DNA from: Bog-159 sp049511415
GTDB taxonomy: Bacteria; Acidobacteriota; Terriglobia; Bryobacterales; Bryobacteraceae
DNA: 42,193 nt
Direction: 5' to 3'
Assembly (NCBI GenBank): GCA_049511415.1
Contig: JBEKYC010000059.1
Location: forward strand, 1-42,193
The notes beneath the pieces are model-generated. The model saw only the letters and a list, made by a program, of their open reading frames with translations, had not been told where the DNA came from and did no database searches. Of the stretch, positions 1 through 8,473 are shown piece after piece (the first letter of the stretch is position 1; each line of letters opens with the position of its first letter). A program made the translations under genes and the position numbers.

Positions 1-657
1 GCGGCCTGGCGCGAGCTGGCGCGGCGGCTGGCGCACGAACTGAAGAATCCGCTGTTTCCGCTGCAGATCACGGTGGAGAATCTGCAGCGCGCCCGGGATG
101 CCCACCCTGAGCAGTTCGACGAAGTCTTCCGCGAGAGCACGGCCACCCTGCTGGCCGAACTGGGCAAAATGCGCGGCATCATTGGACGCTTCAGCGATTT
201 CGCCAAAATGCCCCCGCCGCAACTGGAAACCGTGGATTTGAACGAATTGGTGCGGGACAGCCTGAAACTGTTCGCGGCGCAGATGGCCGCCGCCGGCGTG
301 TCCGCGCGGCTGGAACTGGCGGCCGACTTGCGCGCCGTGCAGGCCGATCCCAGCCAGATCGCGCGCGCCGTGCAGAACCTGGTGCTGAACGCGATTGACG
401 CCATGCCTTCCGGCGGCACACTGACCATCCGTACCGCGCCGCATGAGGGCGGAGCGCGGCTGGAGATCGCGGACACCGGCGCGGGTTTGACCCCCGAAGA
501 GTGCGCGCGCCTGTTCACGCCGTATTACACAACCAAGACCCACGGCACCGGGCTGGGACTGGCGATCGTGCAGTCGGTGATCAGCGACCACGGGGGAAAG
601 ATCGCAGTGCGCAGCGAACCCGGGAAGGGAACCACCTTCGTGATCGACTTGACTTAG
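1..657 (+). CDS. Sensor histidine kinase, C-terminal part (5' end outside window)
   Basis: The frame is open from the first base, so this is the C-terminal 218 residues of a larger protein. The phospho-acceptor H-box is visible at window residues 10-20 (LAHELKNPLFP, His at bases 34-36), followed by a dimerisation helix, the N-box (QNLVLNAIDAMPSGG), the G1 box (ADTGAGL), an F-box and the G2 box (GTGLGLAIV). All ATPase motifs are intact, so the kinase core should be active. The H-box with NPLFPLQ resembles NtrY/NtrB-type kinases; this is a family resemblance only. Sensor and membrane domains lie upstream and cannot be judged. No response regulator follows. A GTG at base 73 lies after the H-box and is not a plausible start. 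Confidence 0.93.
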   Translation, partial: AAWRELARRLAHELKNPLFPLQITVENLQRARDAHPEQFDEVFRESTATLLAELGKMRGIIGRFSDFAKMPPPQLETVDLNELVRDSLKLFAAQMAAAGVSARLELAADLRAVQADPSQIARAVQNLVLNAIDAMPSGGTLTIRTAPHEGGARLEIADTGAGLTPEECARLFTPYYTTKTHGTGLGLAIVQSVISDHGGKIAVRSEPGKGTTFVIDLT

Positions 658-662
658 CGTGG

Positions 663-671
663 TGCTAAGAT
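663..671 (+). promoter_or_regulatory. Extended -10 element before nuoM
   Basis: TGC-TAAGAT at 663-671 has the TGN extension followed by a hexamer matching four of six positions of TATAAT. The expected start would be near 678, leaving a leader of about ten bases before the ATG at 689. No clear -35 is seen. This would let nuoM be transcribed independently of the kinase gene ending at 657. Confidence 0.4.
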
Positions 672-688
672 AATTTCTCGAATCCGCC

Positions 689-2242
689 ATGGACCACATC
701 CTCTCGATCGTGCTGTTCACGCCTTTGGCCGGCATGCTGATTCTGATGCTCCTGCCGGCGTCGAACCCGCGCCTGATCAAACTCTGGGCCAACATCGCCG
801 CGCTTGTGGGATTCCTGGTGTCGCTGCCCCTGGTCTTTCAATTCGACCGCACCAGGCAATGGGCGTTCGAGGAACAGGCCGCATGGATTCCCAGCATCGG
901 CGCTTCCTATCACCTGGGCGTGGATGGGCTGGGCATGCTGTTAGTGATGCTGACCACCGCGATCGGGTTCATCGCCATCCTATCGAGCTGGAACGCCATC
1001 GAGAACCGGCTGAAGGAATATTACTGCTTCTTCCTGCTGCTGCAGACCGCCATGCTAGGCGTGTTCATGTCGCTCGACCTGCTGCTGTTCTTCGTCTTCT
1101 GGGAGACCGTGCTGGTGCCCATGTACTTCATCATCGCCATCTGGGGCGGCCAGCGGCGGGCTTATGCGGCGATCAAGTTCATCATTTATACGCTGATCGG
1201 CTCGGTGCTGATGCTGCTCGGCATCCTGACTTTGTACTTCGCGCACTACACGCAATTCCAGACCTATTCTTTCGAACTGTCCGACCTGCTGCGCACCAGC
1301 CTGACTCCGGCCATGCAATGGTGGGTATTCTGGGCGTTCTTCGTGGGCTTCGCGGTGAAGGTGCCCATGTTCCCGTTCCACACCTGGCTGCCGGATGCGC
1401 ACACGGAAGCGCCCACGGCCGGCTCGGTGGTGCTGGCCAGCGTGCTGCTGAAAATGGGCACGTACGGATTCCTGCGTTTCTCGCTGCCGCTGCTGCCCGA
1501 TTCCGCCAAAAATCACACCATCGTGAACATCATGGCGGTCCTCTCGATCATCGGCATCGTCTACGGGGCCCTGGCCTGCATGATGCAGAAGGACTGGAAG
1601 AAGCTGGTGGCGTACTCGTCGGTCAGCCACTTGGGTTTCTGCACGCTGGGCATCTTCGCCCTGAATCCGGCGGGTATCTCGGGATCGATCATCCAACAGA
1701 TCAACCACGGCATCTCGACCGGCATGCTCTTCCTGATCGTGGGCGTGGTGTACGAGCGGCGGCACACGCGCGAGATCTCCGAATACGGCGGACTGATGAA
1801 GGTGATGCCGGTGTTCACGATCGTGTTTCTGATCGCGTCGCTGAGTTCGCTGGGCATGCCGGTGCTGAACGGGTTCATCGGCGAGATCGCGATCCTGCAG
1901 GGCGCTTACCAGATGTCGTTCAACTGGGCTGTCTGGGCCGCGGTGGGCATTGCCCTAGGCGCGGCGTATCTGATCTGGCTGTTCCAACGCACCATGTTGG
2001 GCGAAGTCGCGGAGAAGAACCTCAAGCTGCGCGACCTGTCGGCGCGGGAGATTGCGGTATTCGCTCCGCTGATCGTCTGGGCATTTTGGATTGGTCTGAA
2101 CCCGCAGCCTTACTTCAGCGTGCTGGAGCGGCCGGTGGCGCAGATCGTGGAGCGTGTGCGGCCGGGTTACTACGCGGAGCACCATCTGGCGAATCCGCTG
2201 ACGGCCACCACTTCGCAGGCGACCGTCGCGCCGCTGCACTGA
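689..2242 (+). CDS. nuoM: NADH-quinone oxidoreductase subunit M (proton-pumping membrane subunit)
   Basis: This is a 517-residue polytopic membrane protein of the NuoL/M/N antiporter-like family, normally one of the proton-translocating subunits of respiratory complex I. The family's key residues are present: Glu139 in FVFWETVLVPMY and Lys224 in AVKVPMFPFHTWLPDAHTEAP, corresponding to E. coli NuoM Glu144 and Lys234. GVDGLGMLLVML near the N-terminus and WKKLVAYSSVSHLG in the middle are typical of subunit M. The length is normal for NuoM. It stands alone: the upstream gene is a histidine kinase and the downstream gene a glycosyltransferase, with no nuoL or nuoN in the window. It may be a second copy or belong to a split nuo locus. 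A role in a related antiporter-type complex is possible but the sequence is most NuoM-like. Confidence 0.93.
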   Translation: MDHILSIVLFTPLAGMLILMLLPASNPRLIKLWANIAALVGFLVSLPLVFQFDRTRQWAFEEQAAWIPSIGASYHLGVDGLGMLLVMLTTAIGFIAILSSWNAIENRLKEYYCFFLLLQTAMLGVFMSLDLLLFFVFWETVLVPMYFIIAIWGGQRRAYAAIKFIIYTLIGSVLMLLGILTLYFAHYTQFQTYSFELSDLLRTSLTPAMQWWVFWAFFVGFAVKVPMFPFHTWLPDAHTEAPTAGSVVLASVLLKMGTYGFLRFSLPLLPDSAKNHTIVNIMAVLSIIGIVYGALACMMQKDWKKLVAYSSVSHLGFCTLGIFALNPAGISGSIIQQINHGISTGMLFLIVGVVYERRHTREISEYGGLMKVMPVFTIVFLIASLSSLGMPVLNGFIGEIAILQGAYQMSFNWAVWAAVGIALGAAYLIWLFQRTMLGEVAEKNLKLRDLSAREIAVFAPLIVWAFWIGLNPQPYFSVLERPVAQIVERVRPGYYAEHHLANPLTATTSQATVAPLH

Positions 2243-2249
2243 GCGCCAA

Positions 2250-3278
2250 ATGAGCGCCGAGCCGCCGCCCGATATCTCGGTGGCCGTGGTCACCTGGAAC
2301 CGGCGGGAGTATCTGCGGGCCTGTCTCGAATCGCTGGCGCGGCAGCGCGGCGTGCGGTTCGAAGTCATCGTAGTGGACAACGCATCGCGCGACGGTTCCG
2401 CCGAAATGGCGCGGACGGAGTTCGGCGCGCGGGTCATCGCCAACACGGAGAACCGCGGATTCTGCGCCGCCAACAACCAGGCATTCGCCGCGGCGCGCGG
2501 CGAGTTCGTCGCGCTGCTGAATAACGATGCCGAGGCCGAGCCGGACTTTCTCGCCGCATTGCGGCGGGCTTTCGACGCGCCGGAGATCGGCATGGCGGCG
2601 GCCAAGGTGCTGGTGTACGAAGACCCGCGGCGCATCGATAAAGTGGGCCACCTGATTTACCCGGACGGCCAGAATCGCGGGCGAGGCACGGGCGAGATCG
2701 ACCGCGGCCAATACGATCGGGACCGCGAATGTTTGTGGCCGGATGGCTGCGCCGCGATGTACCGCAAGACGATGCTGGACCAGATCGGCGGCTTCGACGA
2801 GGACTTCTTCATGTTCGGCGACGACGCGGAATTGGGGCTGCGCGCACGCATTGCCGGGTGGCAGTGCCGCTATGCGCCGGATGCGGTGGCACGGCATCAT
2901 CGCGGGGGCAGCCTGGATACGGGATCGACGCAGCGCATTTTCCTGATCGAACGCAACCGGGTCCTGCTGGCCGCGAAGTTGTTTCCGTGGCGGCTGCTGT
3001 TGTGGAATCCGTTTTACTTCGCGCTTCGGCTCGGCGGCGGACTGCTGGCCGCGGCCGGCGGCAAGGGTGAGATGGCGCGGTTTCCGGGACTGGTAAACAA
3101 GCTGCGATTAGTGTGGGCCATCGTGCGCGCCGACTTAGCCGCGCTGTATCTGCTGCCGCGGATGCTGCGCAAACGGCCGGCAGTGCGGCGGCTGGCGAAG
3201 CTGGCACCCGCACAGATTCGCCGGCTGATCCTGGATCATCGCATTGCGGTGCGCGCGCTGGTGGAGAAGTCAAACTGA
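2250..3278 (+). CDS. Family 2 glycosyltransferase
   Basis: This 342-residue protein has a GT-A fold typical of GT2 enzymes that transfer sugars from nucleotide-sugars to polysaccharide or lipid-linked acceptors. Seen in the sequence: the N-terminal strand VAVVTWNRREYL, then EVIVVDNASRDGS, NRGFCAANNQAF and the nucleotide/metal-binding segment ALLNNDAEAEPDFL near residue 90. Later GGFDEDFFMFGDDAELGLR matches the acceptor-side region of rhamnosyltransferase-like members. The C-terminal 80 residues are hydrophobic and basic and may bind the membrane. The start lies 7 bases after nuoM, so co-transcription is likely. Substrate cannot be named; cell-wall or O-antigen-type polysaccharide synthesis is inferred from the family. 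Confidence 0.9.
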   Translation: MSAEPPPDISVAVVTWNRREYLRACLESLARQRGVRFEVIVVDNASRDGSAEMARTEFGARVIANTENRGFCAANNQAFAAARGEFVALLNNDAEAEPDFLAALRRAFDAPEIGMAAAKVLVYEDPRRIDKVGHLIYPDGQNRGRGTGEIDRGQYDRDRECLWPDGCAAMYRKTMLDQIGGFDEDFFMFGDDAELGLRARIAGWQCRYAPDAVARHHRGGSLDTGSTQRIFLIERNRVLLAAKLFPWRLLLWNPFYFALRLGGGLLAAAGGKGEMARFPGLVNKLRLVWAIVRADLAALYLLPRMLRKRPAVRRLAKLAPAQIRRLILDHRIAVRALVEKSN

Positions 3279-3299
3279 CGGGTGCGCGGCCGCCCGCGA

Positions 3300-3305
3300 T
3301 AAAAT
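3300..3305 (+). promoter_or_regulatory. -10-like hexamer before aroA
   Basis: TAAAAT at 3300-3305 matches five of six consensus positions and overlaps an ATG at 3304. If it is a promoter, transcription would start near 3312, only a few bases before the ATG at 3316. No -35 is evident. This supports 3316 rather than 3304 as the aroA start. Confidence 0.35.
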
Positions 3306-3315
3306 GGGATTCTTC

Positions 3316-4605
3316 ATGCTAAAGAGGATCTCGCCCGCGCGCTCTGTTTCCGGCTCCATCACGTTGCCGGGCGATAAGTCGATCTCGCATCGCTACGCCA
3401 TGATCGCCTCGATTGCACAAGGCGAGAGCCGCATCCGCAATTATTCGACGGGCGCCGATTGCCACTCCACCTTGGATTGCATGCGCACGCTGGGCGTGCC
3501 GGTGGAAGAAAGCGGAACCGAAGTAGTTATTTGCGGCGCCGGCCTGGATGGATTGCGCGTGCCCGCGGCCGAGTTGGATGCGGGCAACTCGGGATCGACT
3601 ATCCGCATGCTTTCGGGCATTCTGGCCGCGCAGCCGTTCACCTCGCGGATCGGCGGCGATGAATCGCTATCGGGGCGGCCGATGCGCCGCATTATGGATC
3701 CGCTGTGCCAAATGGGCGCGGCGATCACGGCACGCGAGGACCGTTTTCCGCCGCTCGAAATCCGCGGCGCGCATCTGCAGCCGCTCGATTACACGCTGCC
3801 GGTGCCGAGCGCGCAGGTGAAGACTTGCGTGCTTTTTGCCGGCCTGTATGCGGACGGGGAAACCATCGTGCGGGAGCCGGTGCGGTCGCGCGACCATACC
3901 GAAATCGCCCTGCGCGAATTCGGCGCGGATCTGCGCGCGCAAGGCAAAACCATCACACTGGCCGGCCGTCCCACGCTGACTGGACGCGAACTAATGGTGC
4001 CCGCGGATCTTTCCTCAGCGGCGTTCTTCATCGTGGCGGCGCTGCTGCTGCCGGGATCGCGGCTGGCGATTCGCGGCGTGGGCCTGAATCCGACGCGCTC
4101 CACGCTGCTCGACTTTCTGGCCGGCATGGGCGCGGACATACGCATTACGGAAGTGGAAAGCCACGACGGCGAATTATGCGGTGAGTTGGTGGTGAGCGCG
4201 TCGCGGGTGCGCGGCGGGGTCATCGAAAAGGAAACCACCGCGGCGCTGATTGATGAAATTCCGGTGCTCGCCGTGCTGGGCGCGGCCAGCGAAGAAGGAC
4301 TCACGATTCGCGATGCGGGCGAGCTGCGTATCAAGGAGACGGACCGGATCGCGACCGTGGCCGAGAATCTGCGCCGCATGGGCTGCGCGGTGGAGGAGTT
4401 GCCCGACGGCTTGGCGATTCCGGGACGGCAAAGGTTCCATGCGGCCGCGCTCGATTCCTTCGGCGACCATCGGATCGCCATGGCGTTCGCGGTTGCGGCG
4501 CTGGCAGCCGATGGCGAATCGGTGATCGAGGGCGCGGAGGCTGCTTCCGTATCGTTTCCGGAGTTTTATGGGACGCTGCAGCGCACCGTGCAGCTATCCG
4601 CGTAG
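3316..4605 (+). CDS. aroA: 3-phosphoshikimate 1-carboxyvinyltransferase (EPSP synthase), class II motifs
   Basis: The enzyme joins phosphoenolpyruvate to shikimate-3-phosphate in the shikimate pathway to aromatic amino acids. From ATG 3316 it has 429 residues, normal for the family. The frame also runs 5' into the glycosyltransferase end, and ATG 3304 is an alternative. All four motifs used to define class II (CP4-like, glyphosate-insensitive) enzymes are visible: GDKS at 19-22, SAQVK at 165-169, RDHTE at 192-196 and NPTR at 258-261. However, the residue aligned with E. coli Gly96 and CP4 Ala100 is Gly93 here (GNSGSTIR), so inhibitor tolerance cannot be assumed. Its 3' end overlaps the converging holB by 12 bases. 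Confidence 0.97.
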   Translation: MLKRISPARSVSGSITLPGDKSISHRYAMIASIAQGESRIRNYSTGADCHSTLDCMRTLGVPVEESGTEVVICGAGLDGLRVPAAELDAGNSGSTIRMLSGILAAQPFTSRIGGDESLSGRPMRRIMDPLCQMGAAITAREDRFPPLEIRGAHLQPLDYTLPVPSAQVKTCVLFAGLYADGETIVREPVRSRDHTEIALREFGADLRAQGKTITLAGRPTLTGRELMVPADLSSAAFFIVAALLLPGSRLAIRGVGLNPTRSTLLDFLAGMGADIRITEVESHDGELCGELVVSASRVRGGVIEKETTAALIDEIPVLAVLGAASEEGLTIRDAGELRIKETDRIATVAENLRRMGCAVEELPDGLAIPGRQRFHAAALDSFGDHRIAMAFAVAALAADGESVIEGAEAASVSFPEFYGTLQRTVQLSA

Positions 4606-5616
4606 GGCCACAATCAGCGCGTCCAAAGCAATCGACTTTTGGATATTGCGGCGCATGTACTCGACCAGGTCGTCCACCCTTGCCACGGCGCGGCGAATCC
4701 AGCCGAACGAGACCTGGCGGGCCACGGCTTCCAGATCCGCTCGCATATCGTCGTTCCGCACCACTCCTCCGGACTCGCGGAGCACCAGCACGTCGCGCAG
4801 CAGATCGTAGAGCACCTTTAAGTGCAGTTCCAGGCGCTCGCTCTTGCTGCGTCCGATGGCTTCGGAAAACGGCACCCAATCGCCAAACGGCGCCAGTCCC
4901 GAGGCGACGCGCAGCAGTGTGAACATGGCGGCGCGGCGTTTGTCATAGGCTTCCAGATCGAGCGAAACGGCGATGCCCGGACTGCCTCCGCTCAAGACGG
5001 CGCGGCGCTCGCCGCGATCCAGCCCCCGTGCGCGCACGAAATCGCGGGTTTCGGTGTCTGTGAGCGGCGTGAAGTGGAAAGGCACGGCGCGCGAGCGGAT
5101 AGTGGGCAGCAGATCGTACGAATTTTCAGCCGTCATGATCAGGATCAGGTAGGGCGACGGCTCTTCCAAGGTCTTGAGCAATGCATTGGCGGCGTGCTCG
5201 CCCGCGCGATCCACATGGTCGATCAGAAACACGCGGCGGCTACCGTGATTGGGCGCGAGTTTGGCCCATTCGCGCAGCAGGCGGGTCTGATCGATGGAGA
5301 TCTGGCGCATCGGACCGTCCGGCGGGAAGGTGACGAAATCCGGATAGGAAGCGAACAGCAGGGGGTCCTGGTTGCGCTTGTCGGCGGGCCAGCGCTCGCG
5401 TCCTTCCACGATCTCGATGTTCTCCGGCAGGCTGAGATCGTCGCGCTCGATCTGCGCGGGGTGGCCCAGCAGTTGCGCAGCCAGACGGCGCGCCAGGGTC
5501 GCCTTGCCCACGCCTTCCGGCCCGGCGAAGAGGAGCGTTTGCGCCAGCCGGTCGCGCGCGATCATCTGTTCCAGCGCGTCGGTGACGTGGCGGTTGCCGT
5601 AGAATTGCTCAAACAT
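4594..5616 (-). CDS. holB: DNA polymerase III subunit delta'
   Basis: This 340-residue AAA+ protein is the delta' subunit of the clamp loader that places the sliding clamp on DNA. The Walker A motif is GPEGVGKAT at residues 32-40. A sensor-type segment follows with LLKTLEEPSPYLILIM and TIRSRAVPFHF, which is characteristic of DnaX/HolB proteins. No four-cysteine zinc module is seen, and the family often varies in this respect. The start is taken at 5616 (MFEQFYGN, with GGAAGG about 12 bases upstream) because a longer frame to 5673 would add 19 low-complexity residues inside tmk. It overlaps the end of tmk by 8 bases, the usual tmk-holB pairing, and its 3' end overlaps aroA. Confidence 0.93.
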   Translation of the reverse strand: MFEQFYGNRHVTDALEQMIARDRLAQTLLFAGPEGVGKATLARRLAAQLLGHPAQIERDDLSLPENIEIVEGRERWPADKRNQDPLLFASYPDFVTFPPDGPMRQISIDQTRLLREWAKLAPNHGSRRVFLIDHVDRAGEHAANALLKTLEEPSPYLILIMTAENSYDLLPTIRSRAVPFHFTPLTDTETRDFVRARGLDRGERRAVLSGGSPGIAVSLDLEAYDKRRAAMFTLLRVASGLAPFGDWVPFSEAIGRSKSERLELHLKVLYDLLRDVLVLRESGGVVRNDDMRADLEAVARQVSFGWIRRAVARVDDLVEYMRRNIQKSIALDALIVALRG

Positions 5617-6244
5617 ACGGCTGGACGGCCTTCCAGATTTCGTCCGCGATAGCGTCGATGCCGGCGCGTCCATCGATCACGCACACGCGGTGCGGCTCGC
5701 GTGCGGCCAGCGCATGATACGCGTCGTACACTTTGCGATGGAATTCGAGCGACTGCTCGTCCATGCGCGTCTCGTTGCTGGTGGCCGTGGCATTGCGGGC
5801 GTGCGCGCGCGCCAGGCTGGTTTCGGCGTCGATATCGATCAACAGCGTCAGATCGGGTGCCAGGCCGCGGCAGGCGATGCGGTCGAGCGTCATCACCGTC
5901 TCCGCGCCGAGGCCGCGCCCGCAGCCTTGATAGACCAGCGTGGAATCGGTGAAGCGGTCGGAGATGACGATCTTGCCCGCGGCCAGCGCGGGCGTGATCC
6001 ACTCGTCCACGTTCTGAGCGCGGCAGGCGAAGTAGAGCAGCATTTCGGCCGTAGGTTTTAGCTCCTGGTTGGCGGCATCCAGCAGGATGCGCCGGATCTC
6101 GGTGCCGATGCGCGTGCCGCCCGGCTCGGCGGTCTCCAGCACCTCGCGGCCGTACGCGCGCAGACGCTCGGCCAGCATCCTCATCTGGGTGGTCTTGCCG
6201 GAACCGTCCATGCCTTCAAAGGTGAGAAATAAGCGCCGCGGCAT
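5609..6244 (-). CDS. tmk: Thymidylate kinase (dTMP kinase)
   Basis: The enzyme phosphorylates dTMP to dTDP for DNA synthesis. It has 211 residues, the standard length. Visible motifs are the P-loop FEGMDGSGKTT at residues 9-19, the TAEPGGTRIG segment that contacts dTMP, FACRAQNVDEWI and the DRFTDSTLVYQG motif. It starts 9 bases after the FAH-family gene and overlaps holB by 8 bases, so the three genes form one minus-strand operon. Coupling of tmk and holB is common in bacteria. Confidence 0.97.
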   Translation of the reverse strand: MPRRLFLTFEGMDGSGKTTQMRMLAERLRAYGREVLETAEPGGTRIGTEIRRILLDAANQELKPTAEMLLYFACRAQNVDEWITPALAAGKIVISDRFTDSTLVYQGCGRGLGAETVMTLDRIACRGLAPDLTLLIDIDAETSLARAHARNATATSNETRMDEQSLEFHRKVYDAYHALAAREPHRVCVIDGRAGIDAIADEIWKAVQPYV

Positions 6245-6253
6245 TCGGAAATA

Positions 6254-6985
6254 CTATTGTCCTACAGGATTCCGCAGCACGCCGATGCCTTCGATCTCGA
6301 CTTCCACCACGTCGCCCGGGTGCATGGCACGGGTATTGCCGGGCGTTCCGGTGTAGATGACATCGCCGGGCACGAGCGTGACCCAACGGCTGACCCAGGC
6401 CACGATAGCCGGGCCATCGAAGGTCAAATCCGCCGTGGATTGTTTTTGGACGCTCTCGCCGTTGAGGCGCGTTTCGAGCATCAGGTTGCCGTAGTCGAGG
6501 CCCGTGACGATGGCCGGCCCCAGCGGCGCGAAGGTATCGGCGCCCTTGGCGCGCCACCATTGCAAGTCTTTGCGCGGCCCGTTTTGCCAATCGCGTTCGC
6601 TGACGTCGTTGCCGCAGGTGACACCGAAAATCGACGCGCCCGGGCCGATCACGATCACCAGTTCCCCCTCGAAATGGACGTTGGAGGCTTCGGCGGGAAT
6701 GACGATCGGATCGCCGGGATGTTGCAGCGCGCTCACCGGCTTATAGAACATCTCCGGACGGTCGGGCGCCTGGCGATCGCCCAGGTGGCTTTTGTAATTG
6801 CGTCCCACGGCCAGGATTTTGGACGGCTCGCAGGGGTAGAGCAGCTTCACCGAGTCGAGCGCATGCGTGACGCCGGTCTCCGCATGATTGCCGAACAGGC
6901 CGCCGCGAATCTCGCGAACGGTCGTCCCATCGAGAATGCCGCACGCGATGCGGGAGTCTATTTGGTAGCGGACGTATTGAGTCAA
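6254..6985 (-). CDS. Fumarylacetoacetate hydrolase (FAH) family protein
   Basis: This 243-residue protein has the FAH catalytic fold, found in hydrolases, isomerases and decarboxylases acting on 2-keto or 1,3-dicarbonyl acids. Visible features are the N-terminal small domain, LAVGRNYKSH, the metal ligands in NVHFEGELVIVIG (HxxExE pattern) and GNDVSERDWQ, and the C-terminal PGDVIYTGTPGN. The match is closest to 2-hydroxyhepta-2,4-diene-1,7-dioate isomerase or ureidoglycolate-lyase-type annotation, but these labels do not fix the substrate. The best start is a TTG at 6985, with AAGG nine bases upstream and a TATAAT about 28 bases upstream; no ATG lies in that region. It heads the operon with tmk and holB. 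Confidence 0.88.
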   Translation of the reverse strand: MTQYVRYQIDSRIACGILDGTTVREIRGGLFGNHAETGVTHALDSVKLLYPCEPSKILAVGRNYKSHLGDRQAPDRPEMFYKPVSALQHPGDPIVIPAEASNVHFEGELVIVIGPGASIFGVTCGNDVSERDWQNGPRKDLQWWRAKGADTFAPLGPAIVTGLDYGNLMLETRLNGESVQKQSTADLTFDGPAIVAWVSRWVTLVPGDVIYTGTPGNTRAMHPGDVVEVEIEGIGVLRNPVGQ

Positions 6986-7012
6986 TGTGGTGTGCCTTGG
7001 CGCCTGCGGCTC

Positions 7013-7018
7013 ATTATA
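7013..7018 (-). promoter_or_regulatory. -10 element (TATAAT) for the FAH-tmk-holB operon
   Basis: Reading the minus strand, 7018-7013 is a perfect TATAAT preceded by GC and followed by GAG. A start near 7006 would give a leader of about 20 bases before the TTG at 6985. No good -35 hexamer is found at 16-18 bases, although TTGACC exists 29 bases upstream, which is too far. Confidence 0.5.
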
Positions 7019-7049
7019 GCTTGGCGAAACGGGCGCGCCGCGAAGATGG

Positions 7050-8450
7050 TCAATTGCCGCACCCCATGCCCAGTTTCATGCCGTTTCGAACTACCGGGCC
7101 GGGGTGCTCCTTCGGCAACAACTCGACGCCGGCGGTTTCATAGTTGTCCTGGAGCGAGAGTACGGCGCTGTTTCCATTCGATGCATAAGTTCCGGTCAAG
7201 GTGAGCTTCCAGAATCCATCGACTCTGGCGACCTGCTTCAGTTGAATAACAGCCCCCATCGCGTTCGGACAATCCGGAGAGAAGAAACGATCGGGAATGC
7301 CGGTGTAATGCAGGATCCGCTGGGGCGGCCTGCCGCCTCCATACTGAATATCGCCGCGCACCGTGTCCAAAGCCGATAGGACGTGCTCCTGGCCCTTGCG
7401 GAAATCCGGGTAGCGCTCGGTGGAATCGATAGCGGTTCTGTTGGAGAACACCACCAGCCGATCGTCCGTGACGAAAATGGATTCGGATCGAAGCAGAATC
7501 TCGTTCTCGTTCTCGACCCGCGCGGGGCGCGGGTTAGGGTAATTAGGCCAATACCACCACCAGAACAACTTGCTCGACGGATCGTACAACATCAAAACGT
7601 GCACCTGCCCGGTTCGGCGATCCGGGTAAATGACTTCGGTCAGCAGGGAGTGAAACTCAATGGTCGTGGGCTTATTGTTGCGGAGGGCAGGCGCCGCGAC
7701 CGGCGGCTCCGACCTGACCACACTCACATGGATGCTCCGGCCAGCCGGCTTAGCGCATTCTTCCGCGGTCGCGAGATCATAGTTGTCATCCACCAAAAGC
7801 CGTGCTGATTCGGTGGCTCCCGCTAACTCGAAACTCCAGCATCGTCCGGAACGCGCCTCCGCGCGCAGGGGAGTGGGGGGCAGGCGCCAATCCGGAGGCG
7901 GCCACCGGACGCCCTTAGGCAAATCATCCAGCCTGATCCAGTGTGGGTTGGGGGCCCACAAGCGGTTCCCCACCATCTCGGCGGCTTTGCCGGAGTCCTT
8001 AAAATCGGCGAGCGCGAGTTTCTGTGCAGCATCCATGCTGCTGGTGCGTGCTTTCGATTCCAGGATCAGGAGCTCGCCCATGTAGACGAAAGCGCGCATG
8101 ATGTCTTGATCGATACGGACCACTTGATTCGCCGCAGGAAAGCCGGCGGGGTTGTCCAATCTGACGTAGAACGGAAAGTCACCCTGGACGGTCCAGACGA
8201 ACCAGATCGCCTGTCCGGCCGCAGGTTCTCGCAGCAAAACTAACTCATAGAGAATGGACCGATACTGATTCGCGGCGCGGAATCGAAGGCTGCGCCACTC
8301 GACATCGGTGGGCCGCGCGTCACGCAGAGCCGGAAAGGACCGGTTCACCACGGATTCCGGAACGGCCTCGACGGAAACGGACTGGCCCCAGGCGGAGCCT
8401 GCGCAGGCGATTATCGCGGCCGCGAAAGCGCTTGGCAAGGTGCGGAGCAC
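7050..8450 (-). CDS. Secreted protein of unknown function (466 aa)
   Basis: I do not recognise a family. The N-terminus is a clear Sec signal peptide: basic residue, hydrophobic stretch of about 15 residues, then a probable cleavage after AWG near residue 22. The mature part has no transmembrane segment and is rich in Trp, Tyr and Pro, with an aromatic run (KLFWWWYWPNYPN) in the middle. Several cysteines are spread through the second half (GRCWSF, AEECAK, SPDCPN, GMGCGN at the end), compatible with disulfides after export. Its composition and GC-rich codon use match the neighbours. It lies 23 bases downstream of murJ on the same strand but has no evident link to lipid II flipping. Low-complexity repeats are absent. 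Confidence 0.8.
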   Translation of the reverse strand: MLRTLPSAFAAAIIACAGSAWGQSVSVEAVPESVVNRSFPALRDARPTDVEWRSLRFRAANQYRSILYELVLLREPAAGQAIWFVWTVQGDFPFYVRLDNPAGFPAANQVVRIDQDIMRAFVYMGELLILESKARTSSMDAAQKLALADFKDSGKAAEMVGNRLWAPNPHWIRLDDLPKGVRWPPPDWRLPPTPLRAEARSGRCWSFELAGATESARLLVDDNYDLATAEECAKPAGRSIHVSVVRSEPPVAAPALRNNKPTTIEFHSLLTEVIYPDRRTGQVHVLMLYDPSSKLFWWWYWPNYPNPRPARVENENEILLRSESIFVTDDRLVVFSNRTAIDSTERYPDFRKGQEHVLSALDTVRGDIQYGGGRPPQRILHYTGIPDRFFSPDCPNAMGAVIQLKQVARVDGFWKLTLTGTYASNGNSAVLSLQDNYETAGVELLPKEHPGPVVRNGMKLGMGCGN

Positions 8451-8473
8451 AATAGTCTCATCTTAGCGCGGCG

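Noticed and set aside
859..2253. A 464-residue open frame on the plus strand inside nuoM
   Set aside because: It is an out-of-frame shadow of the membrane protein gene; the translation is Arg/His/Gly-rich and lacks any hydrophobic or domain pattern.
4822..5652. A 276-residue plus-strand frame opposite holB
   Set aside because: It is antisense to the delta' subunit gene, whose motifs are unambiguous, and has low-complexity composition.
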